Assembly: GCA_945865645.1 (NCBI GenBank)
Contig: CAMBEI010000001.1
Location: forward strand, 62,001 to 126,000
Origin: Chitinophaga pinensis
GTDB lineage: Bacteria; Bacteroidota; Bacteroidia; Chitinophagales; Chitinophagaceae
Length of the DNA: 64,000 nucleotides
Reading direction: 5' to 3'
Positions 47,665 through 56,598 of the stretch are shown piece after piece (position 1 is the stretch's first letter; each line of letters begins with the position of its first letter). Under the pieces are notes generated by a model, which was given only the letters and a program-made list of their open reading frames with translations, was not told where the DNA came from and did not search any database. The translations under genes and the position numbers were made by a program.

Positions 47665-49062
47665 ATGATTGAAACGCTCACATTAATGAAGCCTGAATTG
47701 ATAATAACTTTTATCATTTTTCTGCTCTTATTCATTAAAATAGGGAAGGGTGTAAAAAGTGAAACCATGTTATTGTTGATACAGGTTTTATTGTTGCTGA
47801 ATTTTATAACTGGATTTATATTTAATTCAGAAGGAAATTTGTTTGATGGCATGTACCAGACTACAGCTATGATGGCACTACAGAAAAATATTTTAAGTTT
47901 AGGCATTTATTTAATATCGTTACTATTTGCTAGTTGGTTTAAAAAGAGTGAACATATGCTTGAGTTTTTTATACTCATGCTTTCTGCATTACTGGGCATG
48001 TTCTTCTTAATTTCTAGTGGTAATTTGCTGATGTTCTTTTTAGCGTTGGAACTTGCTACTATTCCTGTTGCAGCCATGGCTAATTTCGATTTGGATAAAA
48101 AAGTATCTTCCGAAGCAGCTATGAAGATGATTTTAAGCTCCGCTTTTTCTTCAGGCATTTTGTTGTTTGGTATATCCCTAATTTATGGCGCAACCGGTAC
48201 CATAAGCTTTACAGAACTGCCTTTATATTTGGATGGTAGCCCATTGCAGATTTTGGCATTTTTATTTTTATTTACAGCATTCGCCTTTAAATTATCAATT
48301 GTTCCTTTTCATTTGTGGACAGCCGATGTTTACGAAGGCTCACCAATTGCTGTTACTTCATTTTTGTCGGTAATATCTAAAGGCGCTGTTACTTTTATAT
48401 TTATATCCACTTTATACAAAGTATTTCAGCCAATCAATGAGGTTTGGTATAATATGATAATGATCTTATCTATTGCTAGCATGGTTATTGGAAACTTGTT
48501 TGCACTTCGCCAGCAGAATATTAAACGTTTTATTGCCTTTTCTTCTATTGCACAAGTGGGATTTATTTTGGTAGGGATTAGTAGCAATTCTGCTCAAGGC
48601 ATAAGTTCAGTTGTTTATTTTATACTAATTTATATTTTCTCTAACCTGGCAGCTTTTGGTGTGGCTTCGGCTATTTCGTCACAAACCGGAAAAGAAAATA
48701 TTAATGATTATAAAGGGCTGTATCAAACCAATCCATTTTTAAGTTTGGTACTGGTATTGGCACTATTTTCATTGGCCGGCATACCACCAACAGCTGGTTT
48801 TTTTGGTAAATTATTTTTATTAACAGCGGGCGCATCCAAAGGAAGCTATTTATTTATTACCATTGCCGCGCTTAATATGATTATCTCACTGTATTATTAT
48901 TTAAGGATTGTGCGTGCTGTTTTTATGGAGAAGAATGAACAACCAATAGAAAAAATTGAAATTGACCTTTCTGCAAAATTTGCATTAACGATTTGTGCGG
49001 CAGGTATTGTGTTAATAGGCTTACTAAGCTGGACCTACGATTATATTCAATCATTAAGTTGA
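47665..49062 (+). CDS. nuoN: NADH-quinone oxidoreductase subunit N
   Basis: A 465-residue antiporter-like proton pump subunit. Motifs L-E-L-A-T-I-P-V-A-A-M-A, P-F-H-L-W-T-A-D-V-Y-E-G-S-P and Q-Q-N-I-K-R-F-I-A-F-S-S-I-A-Q-V-G are present. Length is normal. It completes the 11-gene nuo set A-B-C-D-H-I-J-K-L-M-N. Confidence 0.96.
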   Translation: MIETLTLMKPELIITFIIFLLLFIKIGKGVKSETMLLLIQVLLLLNFITGFIFNSEGNLFDGMYQTTAMMALQKNILSLGIYLISLLFASWFKKSEHMLEFFILMLSALLGMFFLISSGNLLMFFLALELATIPVAAMANFDLDKKVSSEAAMKMILSSAFSSGILLFGISLIYGATGTISFTELPLYLDGSPLQILAFLFLFTAFAFKLSIVPFHLWTADVYEGSPIAVTSFLSVISKGAVTFIFISTLYKVFQPINEVWYNMIMILSIASMVIGNLFALRQQNIKRFIAFSSIAQVGFILVGISSNSAQGISSVVYFILIYIFSNLAAFGVASAISSQTGKENINDYKGLYQTNPFLSLVLVLALFSLAGIPPTAGFFGKLFLLTAGASKGSYLFITIAALNMIISLYYYLRIVRAVFMEKNEQPIEKIEIDLSAKFALTICAAGIVLIGLLSWTYDYIQSLS

Positions 49063-49109
49063 GGGTAAAGAATTATAAGTTCAAACTCTTAACTCCTAAC
49101 TCTTTAAAA

Positions 49110-49502
49110 ATGGCCATAAATAAGAACCACGAATTTGAAGAACTAGATGGCGTTAAATGCGGCATCGTTGAAAAGAATGTGTTGCTAGAACGCTTTATCT
49201 TTTTAAAAAAAATTCTAGAGTATAATAAATTTACTGTGGTGGCTATTCCTACTCCGCTACCAAAAGTAGTTGCTGCTCCAGTAATTAATATTGCAGAAGG
49301 AGAAATCCCTCCACCAGCAACAGCACCATCAACACCCGAAACTTTTACAATAGGAGTTACAGATTATACCTTTAATACCATCAATGCTATTTTTGGTCGA
49401 TCACTTAAAACACCTGATGGACATGTGGTAACAATGGCTTATTGGCAGCAGAAAGAAAGCGTTAGCCATGATGAGATTCCTTATTATGAAAACCTAAATT
49501 AA
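49110..49502 (+). CDS. Hypothetical protein downstream of nuoN
   Basis: The frame is open from 48993 but overlaps nuoN. The ATG at 49110 gives a 130-residue protein starting M-A-I-N-K-N-H-E-F-E-E-L, without signal peptide or membrane segments. It has a compact N-terminal part (1-48, including F-E-E-L-D-G-V-K-C-G-I-V-E-K-N), a Pro/Ala-rich linker (about 48-75, P-P-P-A-T-A-P-S-T-P) and a C-terminal part with F-G-R-S-L-K-T-P-D-G-H-V-V-T. I recognise no family. It is 47 bases after nuoN on the same strand, so it may be transcribed with the nuo operon. Confidence 0.65.
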   Translation: MAINKNHEFEELDGVKCGIVEKNVLLERFIFLKKILEYNKFTVVAIPTPLPKVVAAPVINIAEGEIPPPATAPSTPETFTIGVTDYTFNTINAIFGRSLKTPDGHVVTMAYWQQKESVSHDEIPYYENLN

Positions 49503-49923
49503 AAAAGATGTCCGTCATCAAAGGAATGTAGCCCTTTGTTCGTAGAGAGTTTCGTTGTTTAAATGCAGGATTTTTTCTTTTAAAAATAATTGTCTGATAA
49601 ACTAAGCTACTTTTTATCCACTTTATGCTAACGCTAGAAAGTATAACGGAAACATTATTATAAGACCCGCGCCTTCCGAATGGCAGATAATATCTGCTAG
49701 TTTAGGGATGTCGTTTTTTGACATAATTGTAAATTGGTTAAAGACAGAATAGACAATTAAATTAATAAACGGAGTATTGATTTAATTGAGCAGTAAGACT
49801 CATATAAATCATATTTATTTTCTAGGCACATTAATGTGCCTAGAAAATAAATGAAGGTGGCGTGAGTTGAAAATAGTGTATAGATATTTAATAATAAAGA
49901 CGATAAATTAATGCGGCTTAGTT
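49503..49923. other. Intergenic region between convergent genes
   Basis: This 421-base gap has no open frame or tRNA that I can find. It holds a 15-base palindrome GCAGATAATATCTGC near 49684 and a 40-base perfect palindrome at 49813-49852 that probably ends transcription from both sides. Confidence 0.6.
49813..49852. terminator. 40-base perfect palindrome, probable bidirectional terminator
   Basis: The sequence is self-complementary over all 40 bases, centred on CACATTAATGTG, with outer arms ATTTATTTTCTAGG and CCTAGAAAATAAAT. It stands between convergent genes. There is no separate T-run, but the arm ends are A/T-rich. Confidence 0.65.
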
Positions 49924-51384
49924 TTAGCTAATTTTCTCCATCACCAATCTCTTTACATTGCTTAAAGCAATTCTTTCCTGTTGCATCGTATCTCTATACC
50001 GGATGGTAACTGTATTATCTTCCTTTGTTTGATGATCAATTGTTACACAAAATGGGGTTCCAATGGCATCCATTCTTCTGTAGCGCTTTCCAATAGCATC
50101 CTTTTCTTCATAAAAACAATGAAAAGATTGCTTACAATCATGCATTAATTCTTTTGCAATTTCGGGAAGCCCATCTTTTTTCAATAAAGGCAGAATAGCC
50201 AGTTTTGTTGGAGCAATTTTGGCCGGAATTTTTAATACCACTCGACTGTCTTCCGTACCATCTTCTTTTGTCCATGTCTCGTTTTTATAGGCAAGACTAA
50301 TTATCGTAAGAAATAAACGATCCAACCCAACAGAAGTTTCTACAACAAAAGGAGTGTAATTGCCAAATGGCTTTCCTTCTTCGTTTAAGTCATTATCAAA
50401 GTATTGTATTTTCTTTTTACTGTATTCCTGGTGTTGCTTTAAATCAAAATCAGTGCGGCTGTGAATACCTTCCAGTTCTTTCCATCCAAAGGGAAATTCA
50501 AATTCAATATCCAATGCAGCATCAGCATAGTGTGCCAGCTTAACATGGTCATGAAAACGCAATTTCTCTGCAGGAATACCCATGCTTTCATGCCATTTTT
50601 TTCTTGCGTCTTTCCAATAGCTGTACCATTCTATTTGTGAACCAGGGCGAACAAAGAACTGCATTTCCATTTGCTCAAACTCTCGCATGCGAAAAATAAA
50701 TTGACGGGCAACAATCTCATTGCGAAAAGCTTTGCCAGTTTGTGCAATACCAAAAGGAATTTTCATTCGCCCAGTTTTTTGCACATTTAAAAAGTTTATA
50801 AAAATACCCTGCGCCGTTTCTGGCCTTAAATAAATAGTTTCACTTTCTTCGGCCACACTGCCTATCTGTGTATTAAACATGAGGTTAAATTCCCTTACCT
50901 CTGTCCAATTACAAGTTTTACTAATGGCGCATTTAATCTTATTATCCTCAATCAGTTTTTTTACACCAGCATAATCATTGCTGGCTAAAAGAGTGTCCAA
51001 GGAGGTTAATAACTCTTCTGCTAAATGGTTATTGCCAGCCGCCAACTGTTCTTCTGCAAAACCCTCAATTAAATGATCAACCCTGTAGCGCTTATTGCTG
51101 TCTTTATTGTCAATCATGGGGTCGCTAAAATTATCAACATGGCCACTTGCCTTCCAAGTAGTAGGGTGCATAAAAATAGCCGCATCAATACCCACAATAT
51201 TATCGTGCAGTTGCGTCATGCTCTTCCACCATTGATCACGTATGTTCTTTTTTAGTTGAGCGCCATTTTGGCCATAATCATACACAGCAGCTAGGCCATC
51301 GTAAATTTCACTGGACTGAAAAATATAACCATACTCTTTACAATGAGAGATCAACTCTTGAAAATTATTTGCTTCATTTACCAT
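49924..51384 (-). CDS. glyS: Glycyl-tRNA synthetase (dimeric, eukaryote-like type)
   Basis: A 486-residue class II synthetase of the single-chain alpha2 type, charging tRNA-Gly. Motif 1 and 2 regions include F-Q-S-S-E-I-Y-D-G-L-A-A-V-Y-D-Y-G, L-R-P-E-T-A-Q-G-I-F and G-K-A-F-R-N-E-I-V-A-R-Q-F-I-F-R-M-R-E-F-E-Q-M-E-M. The C-terminal anticodon domain has D-A-I-G-K-R-Y-R-R-M-D-A-I-G-T-P-F-C. An upstream TTG at 51393 overlaps the -7 promoter box, so the ATG at 51384 is taken as the start. Confidence 0.97.
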   Translation of the reverse strand: MVNEANNFQELISHCKEYGYIFQSSEIYDGLAAVYDYGQNGAQLKKNIRDQWWKSMTQLHDNIVGIDAAIFMHPTTWKASGHVDNFSDPMIDNKDSNKRYRVDHLIEGFAEEQLAAGNNHLAEELLTSLDTLLASNDYAGVKKLIEDNKIKCAISKTCNWTEVREFNLMFNTQIGSVAEESETIYLRPETAQGIFINFLNVQKTGRMKIPFGIAQTGKAFRNEIVARQFIFRMREFEQMEMQFFVRPGSQIEWYSYWKDARKKWHESMGIPAEKLRFHDHVKLAHYADAALDIEFEFPFGWKELEGIHSRTDFDLKQHQEYSKKKIQYFDNDLNEEGKPFGNYTPFVVETSVGLDRLFLTIISLAYKNETWTKEDGTEDSRVVLKIPAKIAPTKLAILPLLKKDGLPEIAKELMHDCKQSFHCFYEEKDAIGKRYRRMDAIGTPFCVTIDHQTKEDNTVTIRYRDTMQQERIALSNVKRLVMEKIS

Positions 51385-51390
51385 AAGTTG

Positions 51391-51398
51391 CAAAGATA
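51391..51398 (-). promoter_or_regulatory. Predicted -7 box of glyS
   Basis: Minus-strand TATCTTTG is a perfect TAnnTTTG box and ends only 6 bases before the ATG at 51384, implying a leaderless or nearly leaderless mRNA. Confidence 0.5.
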
Positions 51399-51452
51399 AG
51401 TAGTGTTGTCAATACTTATAAGTGTATAGTTAAAATCTAGTTAGGATGACTG

Positions 51453-51779
51453 TTATTGTAATTTTTCATTTTGCTTGTGTCTTTCACTATCTCTTATAGT
51501 TTTCTTTTCAAAATTTTTTTCCAACGCCTCCGTTAGGTTCACCCCCGTTTGATTAGCTAGGCATAATAATACCCATAATACATCAGCCAACTCATCTCCT
51601 AAGTCTTTTCCTTTATCACTTTCTTTAAAACTTTGTTCGCCATATTTTCTGACCATCAATCTCGATAGTTCGCCTACTTCTTCCATTAAAATACCCAGAT
51701 TAGTAAGTTCGCTAAAATATTTTACACCAAAAGTTTTTATCCATTGGTCAACATCTATTTGTGCTTTTTGTATAGTCAT
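51453..51779 (-). CDS. MazG-like nucleotide pyrophosphohydrolase
   Basis: A 108-residue all-alpha NTP pyrophosphatase of the MazG/dUTPase-like superfamily. The metal-binding motif is visible as E33-E34-x-x-E37 and E63-x-x-D66 (G-D-E-L-A-D-V-L-W). It probably hydrolyses non-canonical or excess nucleoside triphosphates to monophosphates. It is short, with a single domain, unlike the two-domain Escherichia coli MazG. It lies between glyS and dtd on the same strand with A/T-rich spacers. Confidence 0.88.
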   Translation of the reverse strand: MTIQKAQIDVDQWIKTFGVKYFSELTNLGILMEEVGELSRLMVRKYGEQSFKESDKGKDLGDELADVLWVLLCLANQTGVNLTEALEKNFEKKTIRDSERHKQNEKLQ

Positions 51780-51953
51780 TCTTAAATTAATTTTAATTTT
51801 TAATTATACGGATTCTAATGTCATCCTTTTTCAAATTAATAATTCTTCTTCAAAGTTTATTAATAATACAAGCAATATCCCAAGCTATACAAAATAATTC
51901 AGCCCTACTTATCTAATAAGCATAGTAAGTACTAATTAATTATAATAGAATTA

Positions 51954-52403
51954 CTACTTATTTTTACTGTCAATACAAATAGTTACTGGCCCGTCATTCA
52001 ATAGCATCACTTTCATATCTGCACCAAACTCGCCGGTAAAAATTTTTCTACCTAAATCATGTTCTAATTGTAGAATAATTTTTTTATACAAGGGAATAGC
52101 AATTTTGGGTTTGCTTGCTTTAATATAAGAAGGCCTGTTTCCTTTTTTTATAGACGCATGTAAAGTAAACTGACTTATCAATAAAATATCACCCCCCATG
52201 TCTTTTACAGAGATATTAGGTACTTTGTTTTCATCATCAAAAATTCGAAGATTTATAATCTTGTTGCTTAACCACACAATGTCTTCATTATTATCAGCAT
52301 CTTCTATGCCAATTAAAACAAGTAGTCCTGCTTTAATCTTAGCAAAAACATGACTATTAATGGTTACGGAGGCTTTACCAACTCTTTGTATTACTACTTT
52401 CAT
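51954..52403 (-). CDS. dtd: D-aminoacyl-tRNA deacylase
   Basis: A 149-residue enzyme that hydrolyses D-aminoacyl-tRNA (and Gly-tRNA-Ala) to protect translation. The family motifs S-Q-F-T-L-H-A (about 78-84) and the C-terminal N-D-G-P-V-T-I-C-I-D (about 136-145, cross-subunit G-x-P motif) are both present. A small membrane protein gene lies 9 bases upstream, so the two are likely co-transcribed. Confidence 0.96.
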   Translation of the reverse strand: MKVVIQRVGKASVTINSHVFAKIKAGLLVLIGIEDADNNEDIVWLSNKIINLRIFDDENKVPNISVKDMGGDILLISQFTLHASIKKGNRPSYIKASKPKIAIPLYKKIILQLEHDLGRKIFTGEFGADMKVMLLNDGPVTICIDSKNK

Positions 52404-52412
52404 AAATAATAT

Positions 52413-52568
52413 TCATTTTGATTTGGCGGATACAAATAAAAATACCGAACCTAAAATTAACGGTATCAAAAATAAATCATTCAATACATTTTCTTTTTGG
52501 CCGATTGTAAACATGGTTAATGCAATAACAATACAAAGTAATGCAAGGAGTAAAAACCTTTTTTTCAT
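52413..52568 (-). CDS. Small two-helix membrane protein upstream of dtd
   Basis: A 51-codon frame starting M-K-K-R-F-L-L-L-A-L-L-C-I-V-I-A and ending F-L-F-V-S-A-K-S-K. It has two hydrophobic segments (about 5-23 and 32-48) with a short polar link (Q-K-E-N-V-L-N-D) and a positively charged start. The stop is 9 bases before the dtd ATG, which suggests a real co-transcribed gene. No family is recognised. Confidence 0.6.
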   Translation of the reverse strand: MKKRFLLLALLCIVIALTMFTIGQKENVLNDLFLIPLILGSVFLFVSAKSK

Positions 52569-53054
52569 TTTTCTTTTTTTATAACTAAGATCCTCTTATT
52601 AAAAACCCATTTATTATTAAAGCTACTTTTTACTATTTTAAATAATTGACACTTATTTTTGTTTGCGTGTAAACGAGGATTCATTTTTTTATCAATAAAA
52701 TAGGCCTAAAACTCACTTCTTTATTGCTAGATACACGAAAAGAGATAGGCTAAAAAAGATCGTCTAAATCTTATCATATAATTATCCCTTTCCCTTTATC
52801 CTAACTACCCAAAAAACTAAAAATCCAACAAAATCAACACGTTAGCAAATTCCTGATATTTCCAAGATTATAATCAAATAATTTTTTAAATAAATGGGTA
52901 AAATTAGTCAAATCCAATACCATATTGAGTTTACTAAATTATCCACTTTTTTTTCCACAGGTGTTAATATTTAAAGGTTTGTTTCTTCAAGCAATACAAA
53001 TATTTTCGTTTAGTTAATATCTACTTAACTCAATTAATCAAGCTGCTGATATCT
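52569..53054. other. Long intergenic region upstream of nrdJ
   Basis: This 486-base A/T-rich gap contains no open frame, tRNA or cobalamin-riboswitch-like sequence that I can see. It holds a possible distal -7 box TATTTTTG (52654-52661), a DnaA-box-like TTATCCAC (52939-52946) followed by T8 and CCACAG, and the proximal nrdJ promoter candidate. Confidence 0.55.
52978..53008 (+). promoter_or_regulatory. Predicted promoter of nrdJ
   Basis: TTTG at 52978-52981, a spacer of exactly 19 bases, then TATTTTCG (53001-53008), one base off TAnnTTTG. The nrdJ ATG is 46 bases downstream. Confidence 0.5.
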
Positions 53055-56000
53055 ATGTCTAAAAAAACACAACCTACAAAAAAACTGGAGTTCTTACGGC
53101 AGTTTACAAAAAAAGGCGTTAGTCCTTTCGATATGTTTGAATACGATTATCGTACATCAATAATTAAAAATCCAACCGGCGAAATTGTTTTTCAGATGGA
53201 TGATGTTGAAGTTCCAAAACAGTGGAGTCAGATTGCCACCGATATTTTGGCACAGAAATATTTTAGAAAAGCCGGTGTTCCAAAAGAAGATGGTACTAAC
53301 GGAAGAGAAACCACGATAAAGCAAGTTGCTCATCGTATGGCACATTGCTGGAGAGTGTGGGGCGAACGGTATGATTATTTTGCTTCGTCAAAAGATGCGG
53401 AGATATTCTATGATGAATTAATTTACTCCATTTTAAACCAAGCTTGTGTCCCAAACAGTCCGCAATGGTTTAATACTGGCTTGCACGAAGTATATGGTAT
53501 TACCGGAAAACCACAAGGACACTATTATGTAGATGCAAAAGACGGGCAGTTAAAAAAATCGGCTAATGCATACGAACGTCCACAACCACACGCATGTTTT
53601 ATTTTAAGTGTAAATGACGACCTGGTCAACGAAGGCGGGATCATGGATCTTTGGGTTCGCGAAGCTAGAATTTTTAAATATGGTAGTGGTGTAGGCACAA
53701 ACTTTAGTAGCATTCGCGGCGAAGGTGAAAAACTAAGCGGTGGGGGGACTTCAAGTGGCTTAATGAGCTTCTTAAAAATTGGCGACCGCGCTGCAGGAGC
53801 TATTAAAAGTGGTGGTACAACAAGACGAGCTGCTAAAATGGTTTGTTTAGATCTAGATCACCCAGAAATTGAAAAATTTATTAACTGGAAAGTTCAGGAA
53901 GAAGATAAAGTAGCTGCACTAATAGCAGCAGGCTATCCAAGTGATTATGAAGGGGAAGCTTATAAAACAGTTAGTGGACAGAATAGCAACAACTCTATTC
54001 GCATACCAAACTCCTTCTTTAATATTTTAGACGAAGACGGAACATGGGAACTAAAGGGAAGAAGTGACGGGAAGGTGATGAAGAAAGTACAGGCAAGAGA
54101 ATTGTGGGAGCAAATTACCTATGCAGCATGGCGTTGCGCTGATCCAGGAACCCAATATGATACTACCATCAACGAATGGCACACCTGCCCCGAAGGTGGC
54201 CCCATCAGAGCATCTAATCCATGCAGTGAATATATGTTCTTAGATAACACAGCTTGTAATTTAGCTAGCGTAAATCTTCGTCAATTTTTTGATGAAAGCA
54301 ATAACACATTTAATGTACAAGGGTTTGAACATACCTGCCGCTTATGGACTGTTGTTTTAGAGATATCCGTTTTAATGGCACAGTTTCCTTCTAAAGATGT
54401 AGCACAACTTTCTTATGATTATAGAACCCTAGGTCTGGGTTTTGCAAACCTAGGCTCTATGCTAATGGTAAGCGGTATCGCTTATGATAGTGAAGAAGCA
54501 AGAGGTATTGCTGGAGCAATTTCAGCTATCATGACAGGGGTTTCTTATAAAACATCAGCAGAATTAGCTAGCTTTTTGGGCACATTCGATAAATACGAAG
54601 AAAATAAAAAACACATGTTGCGCGTAATGCGTAACCACCGTGCAGCGGCATACGATGCTACTGATGCATACGAAGGCATTGAAATAAAGCCACAGGGTAT
54701 CAACGCTAAATACTGTCCTGATTATTTGTTAAAAGCCGCTACTAAGGCATGGGATGATGCAGTACAAATGGGGAAAAAGTATGGCTACCGTAATGCACAA
54801 ACTACTGTTATCGCGCCAACAGGAACAATTGGATTGGTAATGGATTGCGATACCACAGGCGTTGAACCAGACTTTGCATTAGTGAAATTTAAAAAATTAA
54901 GCGGGGGTGGATATTTTAAAATTATTAACCAAAGTGTGCCACAGGCATTGCGTAATTTAAAATATACCGAAGATCAAATTGAAGAAATAGTTGCTTATGC
55001 AAAAGGCCATGCTTCTTTAGATAATTCACCATTTATTAATTCTAAAACACTATTAGAAAAAGGATTTATTGAAGAAGATATTACTAAACTAAATAGCGTT
55101 TTAGGTGCCGCATTCGAAATTGGCTTTGTTTTTAATGCTCATACATTAGGAGAAACTTGTATGGAACGCCTTGGATTTAAGCCAGAACAATATCATGATT
55201 ATACCTGGAGCTTGTTGGAAATTTTAGGATTTAGTGACGACGAAATTGAAGCAGCAAACATCTATATATGTGGCACCATGACGGTGGAAGGAGCCCCCTA
55301 TTTAAAAGACGAACATCTTTCTGTTTTTGATTGCGCTAATAAATGCGGCCAAATAGGAGAGCGTTATATTCATGCTCACGGCCATATTCGCATGATGGCT
55401 GCAGCTCAACCTTTCTTAAGTGGTGCTATTTCAAAAACGATCAACCTGCCTAATGAAGCTACTCAGGCCGAAATTGCTGACTCATATCGACTGAGTTGGG
55501 AACTAGGTTTAAAAGCCTGCGCTTTATATCGCGATGGATCTAAATTATCTCAACCACTAAGCAACAAAAGTGACAAGAAAAAGAAATTAGACGAAGTTAT
55601 TAGTGAAGAAAATGCCGCAGCATTAGCCATTGATATTTCTACTATGGTAGATATGGGTAAATTAACCATTGATGACCTGTTAGATGAGATGAATAAGCGC
55701 GTACAGAATAGTGCAGATACAACGCTAAAACGCCAATTAGCAATGATTGTAGAACGTAGAGCCTTACCTGCAAAACGCCGTGGATTTACACAAAAAGCAA
55801 AAATTAACGGACAAGCTTTGTTCTTACGCACAGGCGAATACAATGACGGTACTTTAGGCGAAATATTTATTGATATGGCCAAAGAAGGTGCTACGATGCG
55901 TAGTATGCTTAATTGCTTTGCTATTGCTATTTCAATTGGGTTACAATATGGCGTGCCGCTAGAAGAGTATGTAGAAAAATTTGTTTTCACCCGCTTTGAA

Positions 56001-56420
56001 CCAAGTGGTATGGTTGACCATCCAAATATCAAGAGCGCAACATCAATCATTGATTTCATTTTCCGCTCATTAGCTTATGAGTATTTAGGAAGAAATGACC
56101 TCGTTCATGTACTAGATGCACCTGAATTGCAAAACTTAGGCAATGAAGAATGGGATCAAAATACGCCCACTATCGGTGATCGTAAACCAGAACTTAGCGA
56201 AGTAAGGGTAATGGGAGCTACAAAGCCTGCTACCCAATCTGCAATAGCGCAGCATCGTACTGCACACAAAAAAGTGGCTAATGGGATAGATGCAGTAAAC
56301 GCAGCCGCTAAAAGTATGCAAAGTGATGCGCCGGCTTGTAACACCTGTGGGCATATTACCGTACGAAGCGGCACCTGTTACAAGTGCTTAAATTGTGGTA
56401 ATAGTATGGGATGTAGCTAA
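53055..56420 (+). CDS. nrdJ: Adenosylcobalamin-dependent (class II) ribonucleotide reductase
   Basis: A 1121-residue enzyme reducing ribonucleotides to deoxyribonucleotides with a B12-derived radical, with no need for oxygen. The barrel holds the N-x-C-x-E catalytic motif in S-N-P-C-S-E-Y (about 386-392), C-F-I-L-S for the first redox Cys, and the phosphate-binding T-V-I-A-P-T-G-T-I-G-L. The C-terminal tail is a cysteine-rich ribbon (C-N-T-C-G-H, C-Y-K-C-L-N-C-G and a last C-S) that should re-reduce the active site. Length matches the long class II form. Confidence 0.96.
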   Translation: MSKKTQPTKKLEFLRQFTKKGVSPFDMFEYDYRTSIIKNPTGEIVFQMDDVEVPKQWSQIATDILAQKYFRKAGVPKEDGTNGRETTIKQVAHRMAHCWRVWGERYDYFASSKDAEIFYDELIYSILNQACVPNSPQWFNTGLHEVYGITGKPQGHYYVDAKDGQLKKSANAYERPQPHACFILSVNDDLVNEGGIMDLWVREARIFKYGSGVGTNFSSIRGEGEKLSGGGTSSGLMSFLKIGDRAAGAIKSGGTTRRAAKMVCLDLDHPEIEKFINWKVQEEDKVAALIAAGYPSDYEGEAYKTVSGQNSNNSIRIPNSFFNILDEDGTWELKGRSDGKVMKKVQARELWEQITYAAWRCADPGTQYDTTINEWHTCPEGGPIRASNPCSEYMFLDNTACNLASVNLRQFFDESNNTFNVQGFEHTCRLWTVVLEISVLMAQFPSKDVAQLSYDYRTLGLGFANLGSMLMVSGIAYDSEEARGIAGAISAIMTGVSYKTSAELASFLGTFDKYEENKKHMLRVMRNHRAAAYDATDAYEGIEIKPQGINAKYCPDYLLKAATKAWDDAVQMGKKYGYRNAQTTVIAPTGTIGLVMDCDTTGVEPDFALVKFKKLSGGGYFKIINQSVPQALRNLKYTEDQIEEIVAYAKGHASLDNSPFINSKTLLEKGFIEEDITKLNSVLGAAFEIGFVFNAHTLGETCMERLGFKPEQYHDYTWSLLEILGFSDDEIEAANIYICGTMTVEGAPYLKDEHLSVFDCANKCGQIGERYIHAHGHIRMMAAAQPFLSGAISKTINLPNEATQAEIADSYRLSWELGLKACALYRDGSKLSQPLSNKSDKKKKLDEVISEENAAALAIDISTMVDMGKLTIDDLLDEMNKRVQNSADTTLKRQLAMIVERRALPAKRRGFTQKAKINGQALFLRTGEYNDGTLGEIFIDMAKEGATMRSMLNCFAIAISIGLQYGVPLEEYVEKFVFTRFEPSGMVDHPNIKSATSIIDFIFRSLAYEYLGRNDLVHVLDAPELQNLGNEEWDQNTPTIGDRKPELSEVRVMGATKPATQSAIAQHRTAHKKVANGIDAVNAAAKSMQSDAPACNTCGHITVRSGTCYKCLNCGNSMGCS

Positions 56421-56450
56421 TCACTTTTTTAATCAAGCACTAAATAAATT

Positions 56451-56483
56451 AAGGCCACCAAGTAAAAAACTGGTGGCCTTTTT
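56451..56483 (+). terminator. Intrinsic terminator of nrdJ
   Basis: A perfect 10-bp stem AAGGCCACCA/TGGTGGCCTT with a 10-base loop is followed by T residues, 31 bases after the nrdJ stop. It is the strongest terminator in the window. Confidence 0.9.
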
Positions 56484-56598
56484 AATACCCTAGCTTATTT
56501 TCTATTTTATTTTAAATGTAAACGATACGCAAATGCATTAAATAAATTAGCCATAAAATCGCTAATATGTAGAATTAAATTGAGGTTATCTTTGTCTT

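Noticed and set aside
47223..47906. 227-residue frame antisense to nuoM and nuoN
   Set aside because: It covers two clearly conserved genes on the other strand and shows no recognisable domain.
48993..49109. N-terminal extension of the hypothetical gene after nuoN
   Set aside because: It would overlap the nuoN C-terminus by 70 bases and begins with an unlikely basic sequence; the ATG at 49110 fits better.
49684..49698. Short palindrome GCAGATAATATCTGC as an operator
   Set aside because: It lies between convergent genes far from any promoter, and a single 15-base palindrome is not strong evidence.
51385..51393. TTG start for glyS
   Set aside because: The TTG is part of the TATCTTTG promoter box; the ATG three codons later is the plausible start.
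52360..52584. 74-residue plus-strand frame over the start of dtd
   Set aside because: It is antisense to dtd and to the more convincing 51-residue membrane protein frame.
52569..53054. Cobalamin riboswitch upstream of nrdJ
   Set aside because: I looked for a B12-box-like G/C-rich core in this leader and saw only A/T-rich sequence.
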